The notes: a model not told the origin generated them from the letters alone. A stretch of 64,000 nucleotides of DNA from Benincasa hispida (GCF_009727055.1 NC_052350.1:29664442-29728441); one strand, 5' to 3'; counted from the first letter of the stretch, positions 22,488 through 35,979 are shown. Numbers and translations: made by a program.

Positions 22488-23438
22488 TTAACCAAAACCA
22501 ATCTCCATACTATTCTTGAAAATAAACACTTTACTCTCAGAAAATGAGATGATATAGGCTTGTTCAATGAGACAAGAAACCAAGATTAAGTTCCTCTTGA
22601 TATGGGGAACTACAAAAACATTATGCAATAACAGATAACATTTCTTGTCCAAAAATAACTTCAGCCTGCCTACATCAACAGTTGAAACAACCTCACTAGT
22701 ACAGACTCGAAGAGTCATCTCTCCCTATAGCAACGTTTGCCAGGAACTAAATCCTTGGTAAGAGGAACTGACATGGTTGGTAGCACCTGAATCAAGGATC
22801 AAGGCATAATCATCATTCTCTACCAAACACGTCTCCAAGTCCAATAAATCATATTTACTATCTTTAGACTTCCACCTCTTTTGGAGAGTAGTGGGATCAA
22901 TGTCAGAACCTAAATAAGCTCTAAGTTCCATGTTAGAGAACACTTCTCGTCGATGAAATTTAACAGAGTCAGCAACACTTGCTTTCTCTTCCTGGAGGTT
23001 AACTTGGGAACTGACACTACTGGTGTTTTTGTCATCCATCCCTCTGTTCTCGAAAGGTAAGAACTGACGTTCAAAAAATTCTTGCAACGAGTCCATGATC
23101 TCACTTGCAATGATCATGTTCTCAACCCTTTTGGCCAAAGCATCAGGTATGCTAGCCAAAATGTGAACTCGAGCCAATGAATTAGCCTTCATCCACACTT
23201 CATATGCATTACAAACACTTCGTGGTGCATTAAGGGTCGAGACTTAAGGACACTCCTCAACCATGACAAACTCGAGGTCGTTTACCATGAAATATGTTTT
23301 AACGGACTCTTTCCACTGTATGAAATTGGTCAAACTAGAGGCATTTAACGAAAAATCAAACATGTTGCTGAAAAAACAAACACATTGACCTACGTGAGGT
23401 TTTAAGCAAATACTCGTTGAAAAACATACAACATCCAA
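22488..23438 (-). pseudogene. Element B1 gag-protease segment with internal deletion
   Basis: Gag N-terminal text (NFIQWKESVKTYFMVNDLE) lies at 23438-23244. After a stop, VWMKANSLARVHILASIPDAL follows at 23198. Most of capsid and the zinc knuckle are missing. The frame then runs into protease (ALILDSGATNHVSSS near 22800), whose DSG active-site triad is intact. A pre-integrase piece (22718-22488) follows with VPHIKRNLILVSCL. Confidence 0.8.
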
Positions 23439-25934
23439 TACGGTTTAGAAAAACTTAAATGAACTCCGTGTGACATCTAGTTTCGCAATGACGCTTCAAA
23501 GGTTTAGGACAAAAGCCGCCCAAGAGTGGTCAATTCATCCCTCCTTTGAATCGACACATTCTTAACCAATCATTAATACCAGAATAACTCTTGCTCCTGT
23601 AACGACTAGTCATCATTAATTTGGTCAAGAAATCATTAACTTAATAATTTCTTGTAAGTGCGACTCGTCATTTTAGGCCCTAGAGTTCTGCCCCGAGCAG
23701 CCAATCCGAAGGGAAAAATTCGATTGGGGAAAAAACTAAAGTGACCCTATCCATTTCTGGAGTTCACCTTGATATTGACTAACTGCACAAAACCCATCCG
23801 AAGGGGGACGCTCCCAGGGTGCCACAAGGGAGTGCAAGAATGATCTTACGGTGCAAACCAATGAAGGAGACCATAGGACATGTTGACACACACCCTTCAC
23901 CCACTTACTATAAATACTCTCTCTGTTCACCTTGATATTAACTCATGCAAATACCATCCGAAGGTGGATGCTCCCAGAGCACCATGAGGCCAAGCATGAA
24001 TCTCACGGCGTGAACATTCAGGGAGAAATGTGAGTGAAATCATTGACATATCACATATATCTCTTCCTCTCACTATATATTTTATAACCTAGGGTTTAGT
24101 TTACTTAGAAGAAACACGACTAATAATTTAACTAAGTGACTTTTTAGGTTTGCCCAAGAGTAACTTTTACTTTTGAAAGTTGAACAACTTTTGATCATCA
24201 TCCATTAAGCTTTTTAATAGAGGTTTTGATCAATTGTCGCATGCTTGTAGAAAATTTATCTAATTCACCTTTCCAGGTAGGTTCCCAGGTAGGGGTGTTT
24301 CATTTCCTTCATCTTAAGTACCTAGCCTAGACAGAATCCACCTTAGACAAAAGGTCCTTATAGATAGATTTAATACAATTTTAATCTTTTATGCCAATCA
24401 ATTTAATTCTATTAAACCAATTTAAAAGATTAAACTTGGGTATCTAATCTCATTAGAACTTTGAACTTAGGTCTATCTCAATCTAATTTTAAAACCCTTT
24501 TAAAACATGAGTTCGCCTAAGTCCGCATGTAACTCTTTCTTATTGATTTTAGTTCTAATTTTCATTATAACGCTTATAACAGAAACAACCAAAACCATCC
24601 ACAACGCGAAGCAAACACATACAAGGCATTCATCACTTTTATAAACAAGCCTAATTGTCATGCTCAACGCATTGTTCATTCTTTGCTACTTTTATATATC
24701 ACTTATCCAAACAAGCAATGAACCAAGCAAACATGCTTTTATTCACCCTTATACTATAACACTTATAATATAAAGATGATGCATGAATATGTTTATTGCA
24801 TGAATAAATATATGTCTTATATTTCATGATAGATGTGCATGCTCTCTTGTAATTTCATCATGCCATATTATAACATTTATGATATATGATGCATGAATAA
24901 TTACACAACCTAAGGTGGGTTTCAAATCTATATGTTATACACTATGCCATATAAACCAACATACATCTCATGTATATTAAGCAAAAGTTGATGTACTTGG
25001 ATAATTTGCCTCAAAATCCTTAAAACCAAAGCTAACTATTACAAATAGCAAAGAGTCTCCAGTTCAAATAGGCGAACTGGGTCTTGAACCGTCCGGGCGA
25101 AGTCCGCATCTCCTTGATCATGTACAAACTCTAAGTGATCGCCTACACGAAAGAGTAAACGCTTTACTCAATCGTTTACAAATGCTTCCTGAGCTAAATG
25201 ATCGTTTAGCAACGATCATGTACCTTGACTATGCATGAAGCATGAGGTACGAGATCGTGCAGTGTGCATCTTGCAACGCAAGCCTTACGCGATCAACTAA
25301 ATGACAACGACGTGGTGAAGCACAATCGTCTAAACGATCGTTGAGCAAGCGCGAGGTATCACATACCGGGTGATCGTGCAGCCAATAACTATGCGATGAA
25401 GCATGCTAACTACACGATCATTTAGTGCGCACACCTTTTATTAAACGATAAGCATCAAATGCTCTAGACGATCGTCTACCTTCAGCGCCTACGCGATCGA
25501 GCAACCAACGCTACGTGATATAGCAAACGCTTTACCCTATCGTTTAGCATTAGCTAAATGATCATTTAGTAAATACTACATGATCGTGCATAAAAATTTG
25601 ACACGATCGCTTAGCCAAATCCCAACGGCTACACGATACGACCAACCTTTGGTCTTCTTCCTCTTCATCACAAATGACTCAACAAACTCAAAACATTTTG
25701 AATTACTGACTCGTTTGCTTGTTAATTATGCCCAAAAACGTAGTGACCCTTACAAATTAACACTTTATAAACATAAAGAAAGCTTTAAACAGAGGCAATT
25801 GAACCCATAAACATTCATCAACAACCATCCAAAAATGCATTTAACACTTAAACCCAATGCAGAAACCTTAAAACCCACCACGACTATAAAAGAAATTCAA
25901 AACAGAAGTGAAATTTGGAATATCATAACAACCT
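23439..25934 (-). other. Element B1 untranslated leader
   Basis: About 2.5 kb lies between primer site and gag on the minus strand. Two imperfect direct repeats (23740-23862 and 23928-24022) each carry a TTCACCTTGATATT block and a CATCCGAAGG...GCTCCCAG block. They match the leader repeats of element A. The primer-proximal part, about 25100-25640, is dense in GATCGTTTAG variants. No gene is supportable. Confidence 0.6.
25100..25640 (-). repeat. Cluster of GATCGTTTAG-type motifs in the B1 leader
   Basis: Many variants of (A)CGATCGTTTAG and its relatives (ACGATCAT, GATCGTGCA, AATCGTTTAC) are spaced 20-60 bp apart, alternating with CTAAACGAT on the other strand. The palindromic CGATCG core recurs. 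Similar clusters lie in all B-family LTRs, for example 17050-17180. Confidence 0.6.
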
Positions 25935-25947
25935 GGCTCTGATATCA
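25935..25947 (-). other. Element B1 primer-binding site (Met-tRNA type)
   Basis: The minus strand reads TGATATCAGAGCC starting two bases inside the 5' LTR end at 25950. It differs by one base from the typical TGGTATCAGAGCC copia site. It fixes the element's orientation and its 5' end. Confidence 0.85.
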
Positions 25948-25949
25948 AT

Positions 25950-28900
25950 TGAAGGAAATCAGACATGAGGATTTCCATAAGCAACGGAAGGATCGCTCCA
26001 AATTCCATTCAAAATTGAACACTAACAGTTACAATCAATAAACGAAAACTAACAGATCATGCACAACAAGAAATTACAGCATGCTTTAAGAGAGAGTCAA
26101 AGGATAGAGTATGCATACCTTTGAAGAAACATTCTTCACGACTCCCTCGATCAATTTCCAAGCATCCAAGATACATAGCCCTCGAACAACACGACCGGTG
26201 CACAGCACGAACACAACTATCACGAACCCAATGAACAACCTCTAAAATCTCGAAATCAATCGAGTTGAGTGAGGACACCACCACAATGGTTACCTTGGTA
26301 TTCTCATTGTGAGAATCTAGGATTTGTGGGCTCTGTATGAACTTGGCTTCAGGAAGAGACAGGAGGACAACAATCGTGTAGATGATCAAGCAAGTGGTAG
26401 ATGGTATGTTGTCTATCGTATAGATGATATGCTTGATCGTGTAGAAGATAGCAGCCTATCGTATAGACAATGCCACACGATCGTTTAGCTACGACCAGCT
26501 GAATGAACTATTGTATAGTTAATATCTATGATCGTTTAGTCTCTCTACTAGCTATCGATTAGTGAAACACTTTCACTTGATAGCTTTACCGTGAGTACTT
26601 TCCGAATTGAAATAACTCTATTATTTTAGGAAAACGTTTTTCCTTTTATCTCACGATTACCATAAATCCACCAATAACCTCCCACTCAATTGATTATTAG
26701 AGAAAAAGAGATAATTATCAAATAATTAATATTATTATAAATATATATGATAACCAACTTACCATATTATATTTATAACATATAGTTTTAATATTTCATC
26801 TCATGAAACATATAAACTATAGTTCTTTTTCTGTTTTATGGTACTTAATGTAAATCATATTTACATTAATCCTCCACTTGATGTATCTCATACATCACAC
26901 CAATTATATCATATATAATTAAATCTTCTCTTGTCAATTTGAACATTTCAAATCAATCCCAAGAACTGATTCTCAACTTGAATCCATTGAGCTACCAAGG
27001 GGACCTTATAAACCTGTAGCTTAAAGCTCCTACGGTACGTGAATAAATTACTACACTCTTTAGTCACGGGATCCACAATCCATTAACTATCAGGCACTCT
27101 ACTAAAGACGAACAGCTGCATTCTCCTAACTACAATATATTTTGTGTCCATATCAACCAATCAACAGTGCGGTAACCCTTCACAGATCGCTAGTAAGTAT
27201 AGTTGGGCCAATTTACCGTTATGACCCTATAGTTACATCTAACTTCTCAAGTACCACCGATTCCTTTAATAAACATAAGTCATAGTCCTACTATGACTGG
27301 AAGAGATGATGTGGCCACTATGTTCAAGACTCAGAATCAGCCTTTAAGGGAGCAATCTATCTACTTACCCTGCTTCGGGGAAGAAATGAATTCCATCTTG
27401 TGTAACTGAGTTCTCAGCTCCCAACTCAGACAAATCCTTGAAAAGGTAGGCTTGTTGAGTTGTCAATTTGGCCACTCTTACCCATACTAATCAAATGACC
27501 GCCCTCAAAGGCAGGAGTTCCTAAAACACTAAGGATTAAGGTAATGTCACCTATGGTCATTTAGGTAAGATGTAAGTCTCAACTATCAACAGCGTTATAT
27601 AAAGAAACGAATTATCTTACGGTCCGGTCTTATACAAACTCTTTGTATAAGACACCCCCGCTCGCATGTCTCCACATGAATGATCAGACCATCTGTAGTA
27701 GTTCACAACACTTGCAAAACTCTACAAAGCAGGCCGTATCCATAGTGTCACCAAGATAAAGTATCCCTCCTATATCCTTATACTACAGACCATTTAGATT
27801 ATTGCTTAAGGCATGATCCACTTGTATATCTCATATACATGCTGAAGTTTACATACAATAACCATGGATCTTTATTTATTGGATATGAGTAAATGGAAAA
27901 TAAAATAACTCTTATTTTATTCATAACAATGTGTACTGTGTTTACAAACTACGAGACTCTGGGAGAATTAGGACACCAATCCTAAGGACCTTATGAACCT
28001 ATAGCTTAAAGCTCCAACGATACGTAAATAGCTGACTAAACTCTTTAATCACGAGATCCACCATATGTTAACTACTGGACACTCCACTAAAGATCGATAG
28101 TTGGACTCTTCTCACCACATATATATTTCTGTATGCATCGGATATAACCCGTTAACAATACGATAGCTCTTCACAGATGCTCGTAAGTACAGTTAAGCCA
28201 ATTTACCATTTTGCCCCAGTAGATAAATTTAACTCCTTAAGTACCACTGATCTCTCTAATGAACAATACGTCATAATCCTACTATGAGTGGACACCTCTC
28301 GGGCCATGAGATTGTTTATGGCGTCACATCGTTCAAGCCCCGGAATCAACCCTTAAGGAACAATTTATCTACTTACCTCTGCTTCGGGGAAGGAGTGAAT
28401 TCCATCTTGTGTAACTGAGTTCCCAGCTCCCATATCAGACAAATCCCTAAAAGGGTAGGCTTGTTGAGTTGACAATTTGGCTACTCTCACCCATACTAAT
28501 CAAAAGACCGCATTCAAAGGCAGGAGTTCCCAAAACACTCAGGATTAAGGTCATGTCAGCTATGGTCGTTTAGGTGAGATATAAGTCTCAACTATCAACG
28601 ACATTATATAAAGAGATGAATCATCTCGTGGTCTGGTCTTATATAAACTCTTTGTATAAGACACCCCCGCTCGCATGTCTCCACATGAATGGTCAGGATC
28701 AAACCATCTATAGTAGTTCACAAAACTTGCAAACCTCTACAAAGCGGGTCATATCAATAATGTCACCAGGATAAAGTATCCTTCCTATATCTTTATACTG
28801 CAGACCATTTAGGTTATTACTGAAGGCATGATCCACTTGTATATCTCATATACATGCTTAAGTTTACATCCAATAACCATGGATCTTTGTTTAATATGAG

Positions 28901-28998
28901 TAAATGGAAAATAAAATAACTCTTATTTTATTCATAACAATGTGTACTGGGTTTACAAACTACAAGACTCCGGGAGATTTAGGACATCAATCCCAACA
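25950..28998 (-). repeat. Element B1 5' LTR, enlarged by an internal 1-kb tandem duplication
   Basis: The LTR begins at 25950 (TGAAGG on plus) and runs co-linearly with the left LTR. From 26998 to 27983 it covers the half from 'aaggggacctta' to 'gacaccaatcct'. The same half then repeats at 27984-28998, ending in CCCAACA plus the AAGGG target duplication. The expected length is about 2.06 kb and the observed length is 3.05 kb. The open frames at 26057-26389 and 28574-28774 are shadows. Confidence 0.75.
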
Positions 28999-30054
28999 AA
29001 GGGACCTATGGACCTATAGCTTGAAGCTCCAACGGTATGTAAATAGCTAATTAAACTCTTTAATAATGAGATCCACCATCCGTTAACTGTTGGGCACTCC
29101 ACTAAAGACCGACAGTTGTACTCTTCTCACCACAATATATATTTCTGTGTCTATCGGATATAACCAGTCAATAATACGATAACCCTTCACTGATGCTCGT
29201 AAGTACAATTGGCCAATTTACCATTTTTCCTCTGTAGTTACATCTAACTCCTTAAGTACCACTGATCCTCTAATGAACAATACATCATAGTCCTACTATA
29301 AGTGGAGAAACTCTCGGGCCATGAGACAATGTGTGGTAAACCATCGTTCAAGCCCCAGAATCAGCCTTTAAGGGAGTAATTTATCTACTTTACCCCTACT
29401 TTGGGGAAGGAGTGAATTCCATCTTGTGTAGCTGAGTTCCCAGCTCCCCAATCAGACGAATCCCCAAAGTGGTAGGTTTGAGTCGGCAATTTGGTCATTT
29501 GCACTAATGCAAATCAAAGGACCACCCTCATAAGCAGGAGTTCCCAACTCGCTCAGGATTAAGGTTATGTTACCTATAGTCATCCTAGTGAAATGTAGTC
29601 TCTGTCATGAACGACTTTATATAACGAGACTAAATATTTCGTGGTCCGGTCTTATACAAATTCCTTTATATAGTTCACCCCCGCTGCATGTCTTCACATG
29701 AATGATCAGGATCAAACTATTTGTAGCACGTCACAACACTTGTAACTATTTACAAAACGGGTCGTATACGTAATGTCACCAGGATAAGGTTTTCGTCCTA
29801 TATTCATATACTACAGACCATTTAGGTTATCACTTAAGGCATGACCCACTTATATGTCATCACATATATGCTTAAGTTACAACGACAACCAGGGATCTTA
29901 GTTTATTGGTTTTTGGTAAATGCAAATAAAATATCACATATTTCATAGACTATAGTGAAGAAAATATCTCATATTATTACATCACAAGCGTTTGTTCATA
30001 TAGGTGTTTACAAACTACAAGAACCTACAAGAGTTTAGGGTATCAACCCCAACA
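28999..30054 (-). repeat. B2: solo B-family LTR, right part
   Basis: It begins with AAGGGACCTATGG, the continuation of the B2 LTR interrupted at 17637, and ends ACCCCAACA at 30054, where element A gag resumes. It is the third consecutive copy of the same ~1-kb half-LTR. Confidence 0.75.
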
Positions 30055-31849
30055 TTATAGACTTTTCAGTCCCTCATGAAAGGTAAGGGACCAAAAAAAG
30101 GAGAGATAGATGTTGACCATTCCAAAAAGTTTCATAAGAGTTCATCCTCTGGAATTAAGTGTGTTTTTTCAACTTCTGGTATTAAAAAGATCCAGAAAAA
30201 GAAAAAACCGAAGGGGAAGGTTCCCACTGCTGGCAAAGGAAAGGGAAAATACTTCCACTATAATGTGGGTGGTCACTAAAAATGCAATTTCCCCAAGTAT
30301 CTTGTTGAGAAGAAGAAAGAGAAGGAAGGTAAAAATGATTTACTAGTCCTAGAAACTTGTTTAGTGGAAAATGACCATGATGCCTGGATACTTGATTTAG
30401 AAGCCACTAATCACGTCTGTTCTTCTTTGCAGGGAATTAGTTCCTTCCAGCAACTAGAAAAAGGTAAAATGACGCTCAAGGTTAGAAGGGGAGACATCGT
30501 TTCAGCTCGTGTCGTAGGAGTTGCTAAGTTGTCTTTTGGAAATATATTTTTGTTTTCAAAAAACTTATACATTGTTCTCAAGATGAAGAGGAACTTTGTT
30601 TCTATTAATTGAACAATCATACTCAGTTTCTTGAAACGTTCATTAAGAAAAATGGTGCGATTGAAGAGGAACTTTGTTTCTATTTCTTATTTAATTGAAC
30701 AATCATACTCAGTTTCTTTTAATTCAAATGAAACATTCATTATGAAAATTGGTGTGATTATTTGCTCAGCTAAACAAGAAGACAACTTATATGTGTTAAG
30801 ACCAACTAAATTAAAAACACTTTTAAATCATGAGATATATAAAACTACTAATACTCAAACTAAAAGGCGAATAGTTTCTCCAAATAACAATGATATATTC
30901 TTTTGGCATTTGAGACTAGGTCAGATAAATCTCGATAGGATCGGGAGATTGGTAAGGAATAAACTTCTAAGAAAGTTAGAAGATAATTCCTTACCTCCAT
31001 GTGAATCTTGTCTCAAAGGAAAAATGACTAAAAGACCTTTTAGTGGAAAAGGTTACAGAGCCAAAGAGCCCTTAGAACTCATACATTCAGATCTTTGTGG
31101 TCCAATAAATGTAAAGGCTAGTGGAGGGTATGAATACTTCATCTCTTTTATAGATGATTATTCGAGGTATGGTTACTTATGTCTAATAGAACATAAGTCT
31201 GAAGCCTTTGAAAAGTTCATAGAGTATAAGACTAAAGTTGAAAACCTATTAGGTAAAACTATTAAAACACTTCGATTTGATCCGGTTGGAGAGTACATGA
31301 ATTTAGAATTCCAGGACCATTTAATAAAACATGGAATTCAATCCCAACTCTCAGCACCTAGTACACCTCAATAGAACGGTGTATCAAAAAGGATAAATAG
31401 AACCTTATTAGATATGGTTCGTTCTATGATGAGCTATGTTCAATTGCCTAACTCATTTTGGGGGTATGCAGTAGAGACTGCAGTTCACATCTTGAACAAC
31501 GTTCCCACAAAGAGTGTTTATGAAACATCTTTCGAGTTATAGAGGGGGCGTAAACCACGTTTATGTTTCTTCAGAATCTGGGGTTGTCCTACACATGTGT
31601 TAGTAACAAATCCTAAGAAGTTGGAACCTTGTTCAAGATTGTACCAATTTGTTGGTTACCCTAAGGTGACGAGAGGTGGTCTGTTCTATGACCCTTAAGA
31701 AAATAAAGTGTTTGTATTAACAAACGTTACATTTTTAGAGGAAGACCATATAAGAGATCATAAACCACGTAGCAAAGTTGTATTAAGTGAAGCTACTAAA
31801 GAATCAACAAGGGTTGTTGATGAAAGTGGTCCTTCATCAAGAGTTAAGC
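30055..31849 (+). pseudogene. Element A gag end, zinc knuckle, protease and integrase (broken)
   Basis: The segment resumes gag in frame with TFQSLMKGKG. A Lys-rich stretch follows, then a knuckle that has lost its first Cys (YFHYNVGGH). In the protease the DSG triad reads DLE (AWILDLEATNHV). A local duplication of about 60 bp (30585-30700, KRNFVSI twice) sits in the pre-integrase part. Integrase follows with HLRLGQINLDRI, CESCLKGK, IHSDLCGP and FIDDYSRYG. The third catalytic position reads NGVSKRINRT, so Glu has become Lys. The linker (EEDHIRDHKPRSK) is broken at 31850 by the A' LTR. Confidence 0.85.
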
Positions 31850-33520
31850 TGAAGGGATTGGATCTTGTAGTGAAAGCGTCTCGCGTGAGATCGCCTTGCA
31901 TCCTGTGATTCGATTTTACATTAAACAAAATCGTTATACTAAACAGAATAAATAAACATGTAAATTAGCATGTTTCTAGGGAAAATGGTTAGAACGATTC
32001 TTACCTTTGTAGATTCTCTAGCATCACGAACAAGCCTCTCTAAGATTTCAACGAATGGATCTCCAAATAGTCTCGATCACGAATAACTCCTTGAATGATC
32101 TCGAACACTAACACGAGAGAAATCTCGTTATTCTCTAGGATTCCAATAGAGGGATATGTGGTATCCAACTATTGGGAGAGGGAGAGGAGAATAGGGGATT
32201 TAGAGAATTGAGAGGATTTATGACTTAGAGAAAATTCTGCACAATAACACCAGAGAATTTTATATTGTCAAAGTTTCTCTACAACCAAAGTTGTGTAGGA
32301 ATGTGTATTTGCAAAGGGTCATGAGGAGGTCTTTATATAGGGAAGGATCAAGGATCTTTCCCAATATATTTTTCTTTTCCTAATATATATTTTCCTTTTC
32401 TTTAAATATATATGTTCCTTTTCTGTAACGAATTAAATAACACTTATTTAATTAATCAGTCCATTTAATTAAAAAAACACTTATTTAATTAATTAACCCA
32501 ATTAAGTAACACTTATTTAATTTGCACAATTAAATAACACTTATTTAATTTTAATTTGTACAATAATTAAATAACTATTTATAGATTAATCTCAATTTAA
32601 TTTATATATTTAATTAGAATACATCACATGTATATGTGCAATACCTCTCTATTAATTAATTCTTTATGAATCTAATTCACTTGGATTAATTAATTTGAAT
32701 GTTATTCAAACATTACTTTCCAATTTAATTATAGATCATATCCATAATTAATTATATATTAATCACATGAATATATAGTTTCCTCAAATTAATTTGAACA
32801 ATTCAAATTATCCCTTTTAAGTATCCTTTAGTGAGCTAATGAGAGGACCTAGTGGACCTATAGATCAAGAGCTCCAATGACATATGTGATTAATTGGTCA
32901 AACTCTTTAACTAAGTAAATCAATATTCATTAACTGTGGATACACTCCACTAAAGACCCACAACTGCATTCTTCTCATTACATATATATTTCTATGTCCA
33001 TTGATATAGACCAATAATAGAAAGCTAATCCTTCACGAGTGTTCTTAACTCCAATTGGGTCAAATTACTATTTTACCCTTGGATTACCTCTAGCTCTTTA
33101 AGTACCAGTGCTCCTCTAATGAACAACCTGTTTATGGTCTAACCAATAAACAGAAACCCCTCTCGGGTAAATGAGAGGATAACAACCTTTGTTCAAGTTC
33201 CGGAGACACCACTTAAGGGAACACCCATCTACTTACCCTCAAGAAGGGAAGGAATGAATTCCGTCTTGTATAATCATGTTCTTAGCTCCACATTCGGTCT
33301 TGTCCCCAAAATGGTAGGCTTATTGAGTCGGTGATCTGGTCACCCTCACCCATGCAAATCAAAGGACAATCCCTGTTGAACAGAAGTTCATAATATACTC
33401 AAAATTGAGACTAAGTCGCCTAGATTATCCTATTGGAATATGAACCAAACTAGTCAACGGTGTTACATCTAGTAGTTACTATTTCGCGGTCCAATCTTAT
33501 GTAAAATTTTTGCATAGGAT
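31850..33520 (-). repeat. A': opposite-strand solo LTR of the A family, first plus-strand part
   Basis: The minus strand aligns with the element A LTR, ending ...ATCCAATCCCTTCA at 31850. TATA is at about 32332-32340 ('tatataaagacc' on minus). The flanking TAAGC (31845-31849) matches AAAGC (35980-35984) at four of five bases, as a target duplication. It is split at 33520 by B3 and continues at 35629-35979. No internal region is present, so it is a solo LTR. Confidence 0.8.
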
Positions 33521-35628
33521 TGAAGGAACTCTAAATATAGAGGACCTTAGAGCGGAAGCGGATCGTCCCAAACTCTATTGTGAACGAACCCAAACATTTA
33601 CAATCATACTAAATAGATTATGCATTAAACATAAATTACAACATGCTTCGAAGTAAATACAAAGGATGAGAGAAAATAATACATTTGAAGAACCTTTCTT
33701 CAAGTGTATCCCTTGATCAAACTTGAACGCAGCGAACAGGAACTCAAACTCCCTCGAACACCAGTAACGAGTATTCACTCGATCCTCGATCAAATCCAGA
33801 CACAACCTCTAGATTATCTTGGTATTCTCGGTGTGAGAATCCAGGAGTGGTGGGCTCTAGCTTATTTTGGATTGAGGGAAGGATTAAAGTGATGGAGGAA
33901 ACGATCGAGTATATGATGACACAATCGTGTAGTAGATGGAAGCCTATCACATAGACTCGATACTCGGCCGTTTAGAAAAGAGTACTATCGTATAGAAAAC
34001 TCGATCCTATCGTTTAGTCCCTCGATAGAGAATCTAATCAGTAGTGTTCTTATTGTCAAATGATTAGAAAAAAAAACATTTTTCTTCTTTATCCCACTTA
34101 GCTATAAAATCGTATAACCACCCACTTAGGTAGTTAGTGGAGAAAAAGAAATTTAATTATCATATAATTAATAAATTATAAATAAATACAATAACTAACT
34201 TATCATATTATATTTATAACCTATAGTTTTAATATTGCATCATATACAATACATAAACCATAGTTCTTTTTCTCTTTTTATGGCATTTAATATGAATTAT
34301 ATTTATATTAATTTCTCCAATCAAATAATAATGTATCAAATACAATATATCAATTATATCATATAGAATTGAATTAATTTAATTATATCATATATAATCA
34401 AATTCCCTCTTGTTAATTTGAACATTTCAAACTAACCCAAAAATTGATTTTCATCTTGAATCCATTGGGCTACCAAGAGGACCTTATGGACCTCTAGCTT
34501 GAAGCTCCAATGGTACGTGAATAACTGACTAAACTCTTTAATCACATTATCCACTATCCGTTAACTACTGTACACTCTACTGAAGATCGACAGCTACACC
34601 CTTCACACTACAGATATATTTATGTGTCCATTGGATATAACCAATCAACAGTATGATGACCCTTCACAAATCACTCATAAGTACAGTTGGACCAAATTAC
34701 CGTTTTGCCCCTATAGTTACATCTAACTCCTTAAGTACCACTGATTCCTCTAGTGAACAATATATCATAGTACCACTATGACTAAACCCTTCTCAGACCA
34801 ATAGAAGGTGTGACGCCACATTGTTCAAACATTAAAATCAGACCTTAGGGGAACAATTTATCTACTTACCCTTGCTTCGGGGAATGAGTGAATTCCATCT
34901 TGTGTAAGTGAGTTCCCAGCTCCTCAATCAGAAGAATCCCCAAAATGGTAGGCTTGTTGAGTCAGTGATCTGGCCACTCTCACCCATGCAAATCAAAGAA
35001 CCGCCCTCATAGGTAGGAATTCACAACTCACTTAGGATTAAGGTCATGTTACCTATAGTCATCCTAGTGAAATGAAAGTCTCAATTATGATCGGCATTAT
35101 ATAACGAGACTAAACATTTCTTAGTCCAGTCTTATACAAACTACTTTGTATAGAATATCCCCGTTCGTATGTCTAATACACGAATGATCAGGATCAGATC
35201 ATTTGTAGCACTTTATAACATTTGTAACAGCTACAAAGCAGGCCACACTCGTAGTGTCATCAGGATAAGGTATCCCTCCTTATCCATATACTACAGACCA
35301 TTTAGGTTATCACTTAAAACACGATCCACTTGTATGTCTCCACATACATGTTTAAGTTACAATGATAACTATGGATCTTAGTTTATTGGTCTGTAGTTAA
35401 TGCAACTAAAATATCTCATATTTCATAGACTGAAGTGAATAGAATATCATATATTATAAATCACAAAGTGTTTGTTCAGACAAGTGTTTACAAACTACAA
35501 GACTCTACGAGATTTAAGGCATCAACCCCAACAATCTCCCACTTGTCCTAAAGCTAGTGAGGTATACAAGATAATCAAATTACAAGTACACAAAATAATA
35601 AACTAGGGCATAAATGGCCACTACAACA
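33521..35628 (-). mobile_element. B3: B-family LTR plus 95 bp of internal sequence
   Basis: A B-family LTR (33521-35533, TGAAGG...CCCCAACA on plus) is followed by 95 bp that begins with the polypurine-tract side of a B element (ATCTCCCACTTGTCC) and ends CTACAACA. The flanking pentamers AGGAT (33516-33520) and AGAAT (35629-35633) agree at four of five bases. The host A' LTR is continuous once this insert is removed. The insert is neither a clean solo LTR nor a full element. Confidence 0.7.
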
Positions 35629-35979
35629 AGAATACCCCACTCGCGTGTAACATACACAAACACATTGGTTCATTATGTTTGTATCGAATACAAAGTGGGT
35701 CGTATCCATAGTGTTACCAGAATAAGGTACCCAACCTTACCCTTATATTATAGACCCTTTAGGCTAAATCTTGAACATTGATCCCCATATGTCTCCACAT
35801 ATAGTTAAGGACTCATATGACAGCCTTGGATGTTAGTTTATTGGATTTAGGATTATTAAGACAAATTAGACAACAATACGAACAATAACATTTATCGATT
35901 GAACATTTATAACTCTTTATTAATGATTGTTAATTAATAACATTTACTATCTAGAAGTTTTAGGGCATAAAACCCAATA
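35629..35979 (-). repeat. A': opposite-strand solo LTR, remaining part
   Basis: The minus strand starts TATTGGGTTTTATGCCC (a mutated TGTT start) and continues as in the A-family LTR ('agatagtaaatgttatt'). It ends at the B3 insertion. The AAAGC at 35980-35984 is the right-hand target duplication copy. Confidence 0.8.

Larger units (their letters stand above)
17638..28998 (-). mobile_element. Element B1: minus-strand Ty1/copia retrotransposon inserted in B2
   Basis: LTRs lie at 17638-19701 and 25950-28998, flanked by a perfect AAGGG duplication (17633-17637 and 28999-29003). On the minus strand the order is 5' LTR, primer site, leader, gag, protease, integrase, RT, RNase H, polypurine tract and 3' LTR. 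All protein parts are fragmented by stops, frameshifts and deletions. LTR difference is roughly 10% by eye over 300 bp. Its 5' LTR is about 1 kb too long because half of it is tandemly duplicated. Confidence 0.85.
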
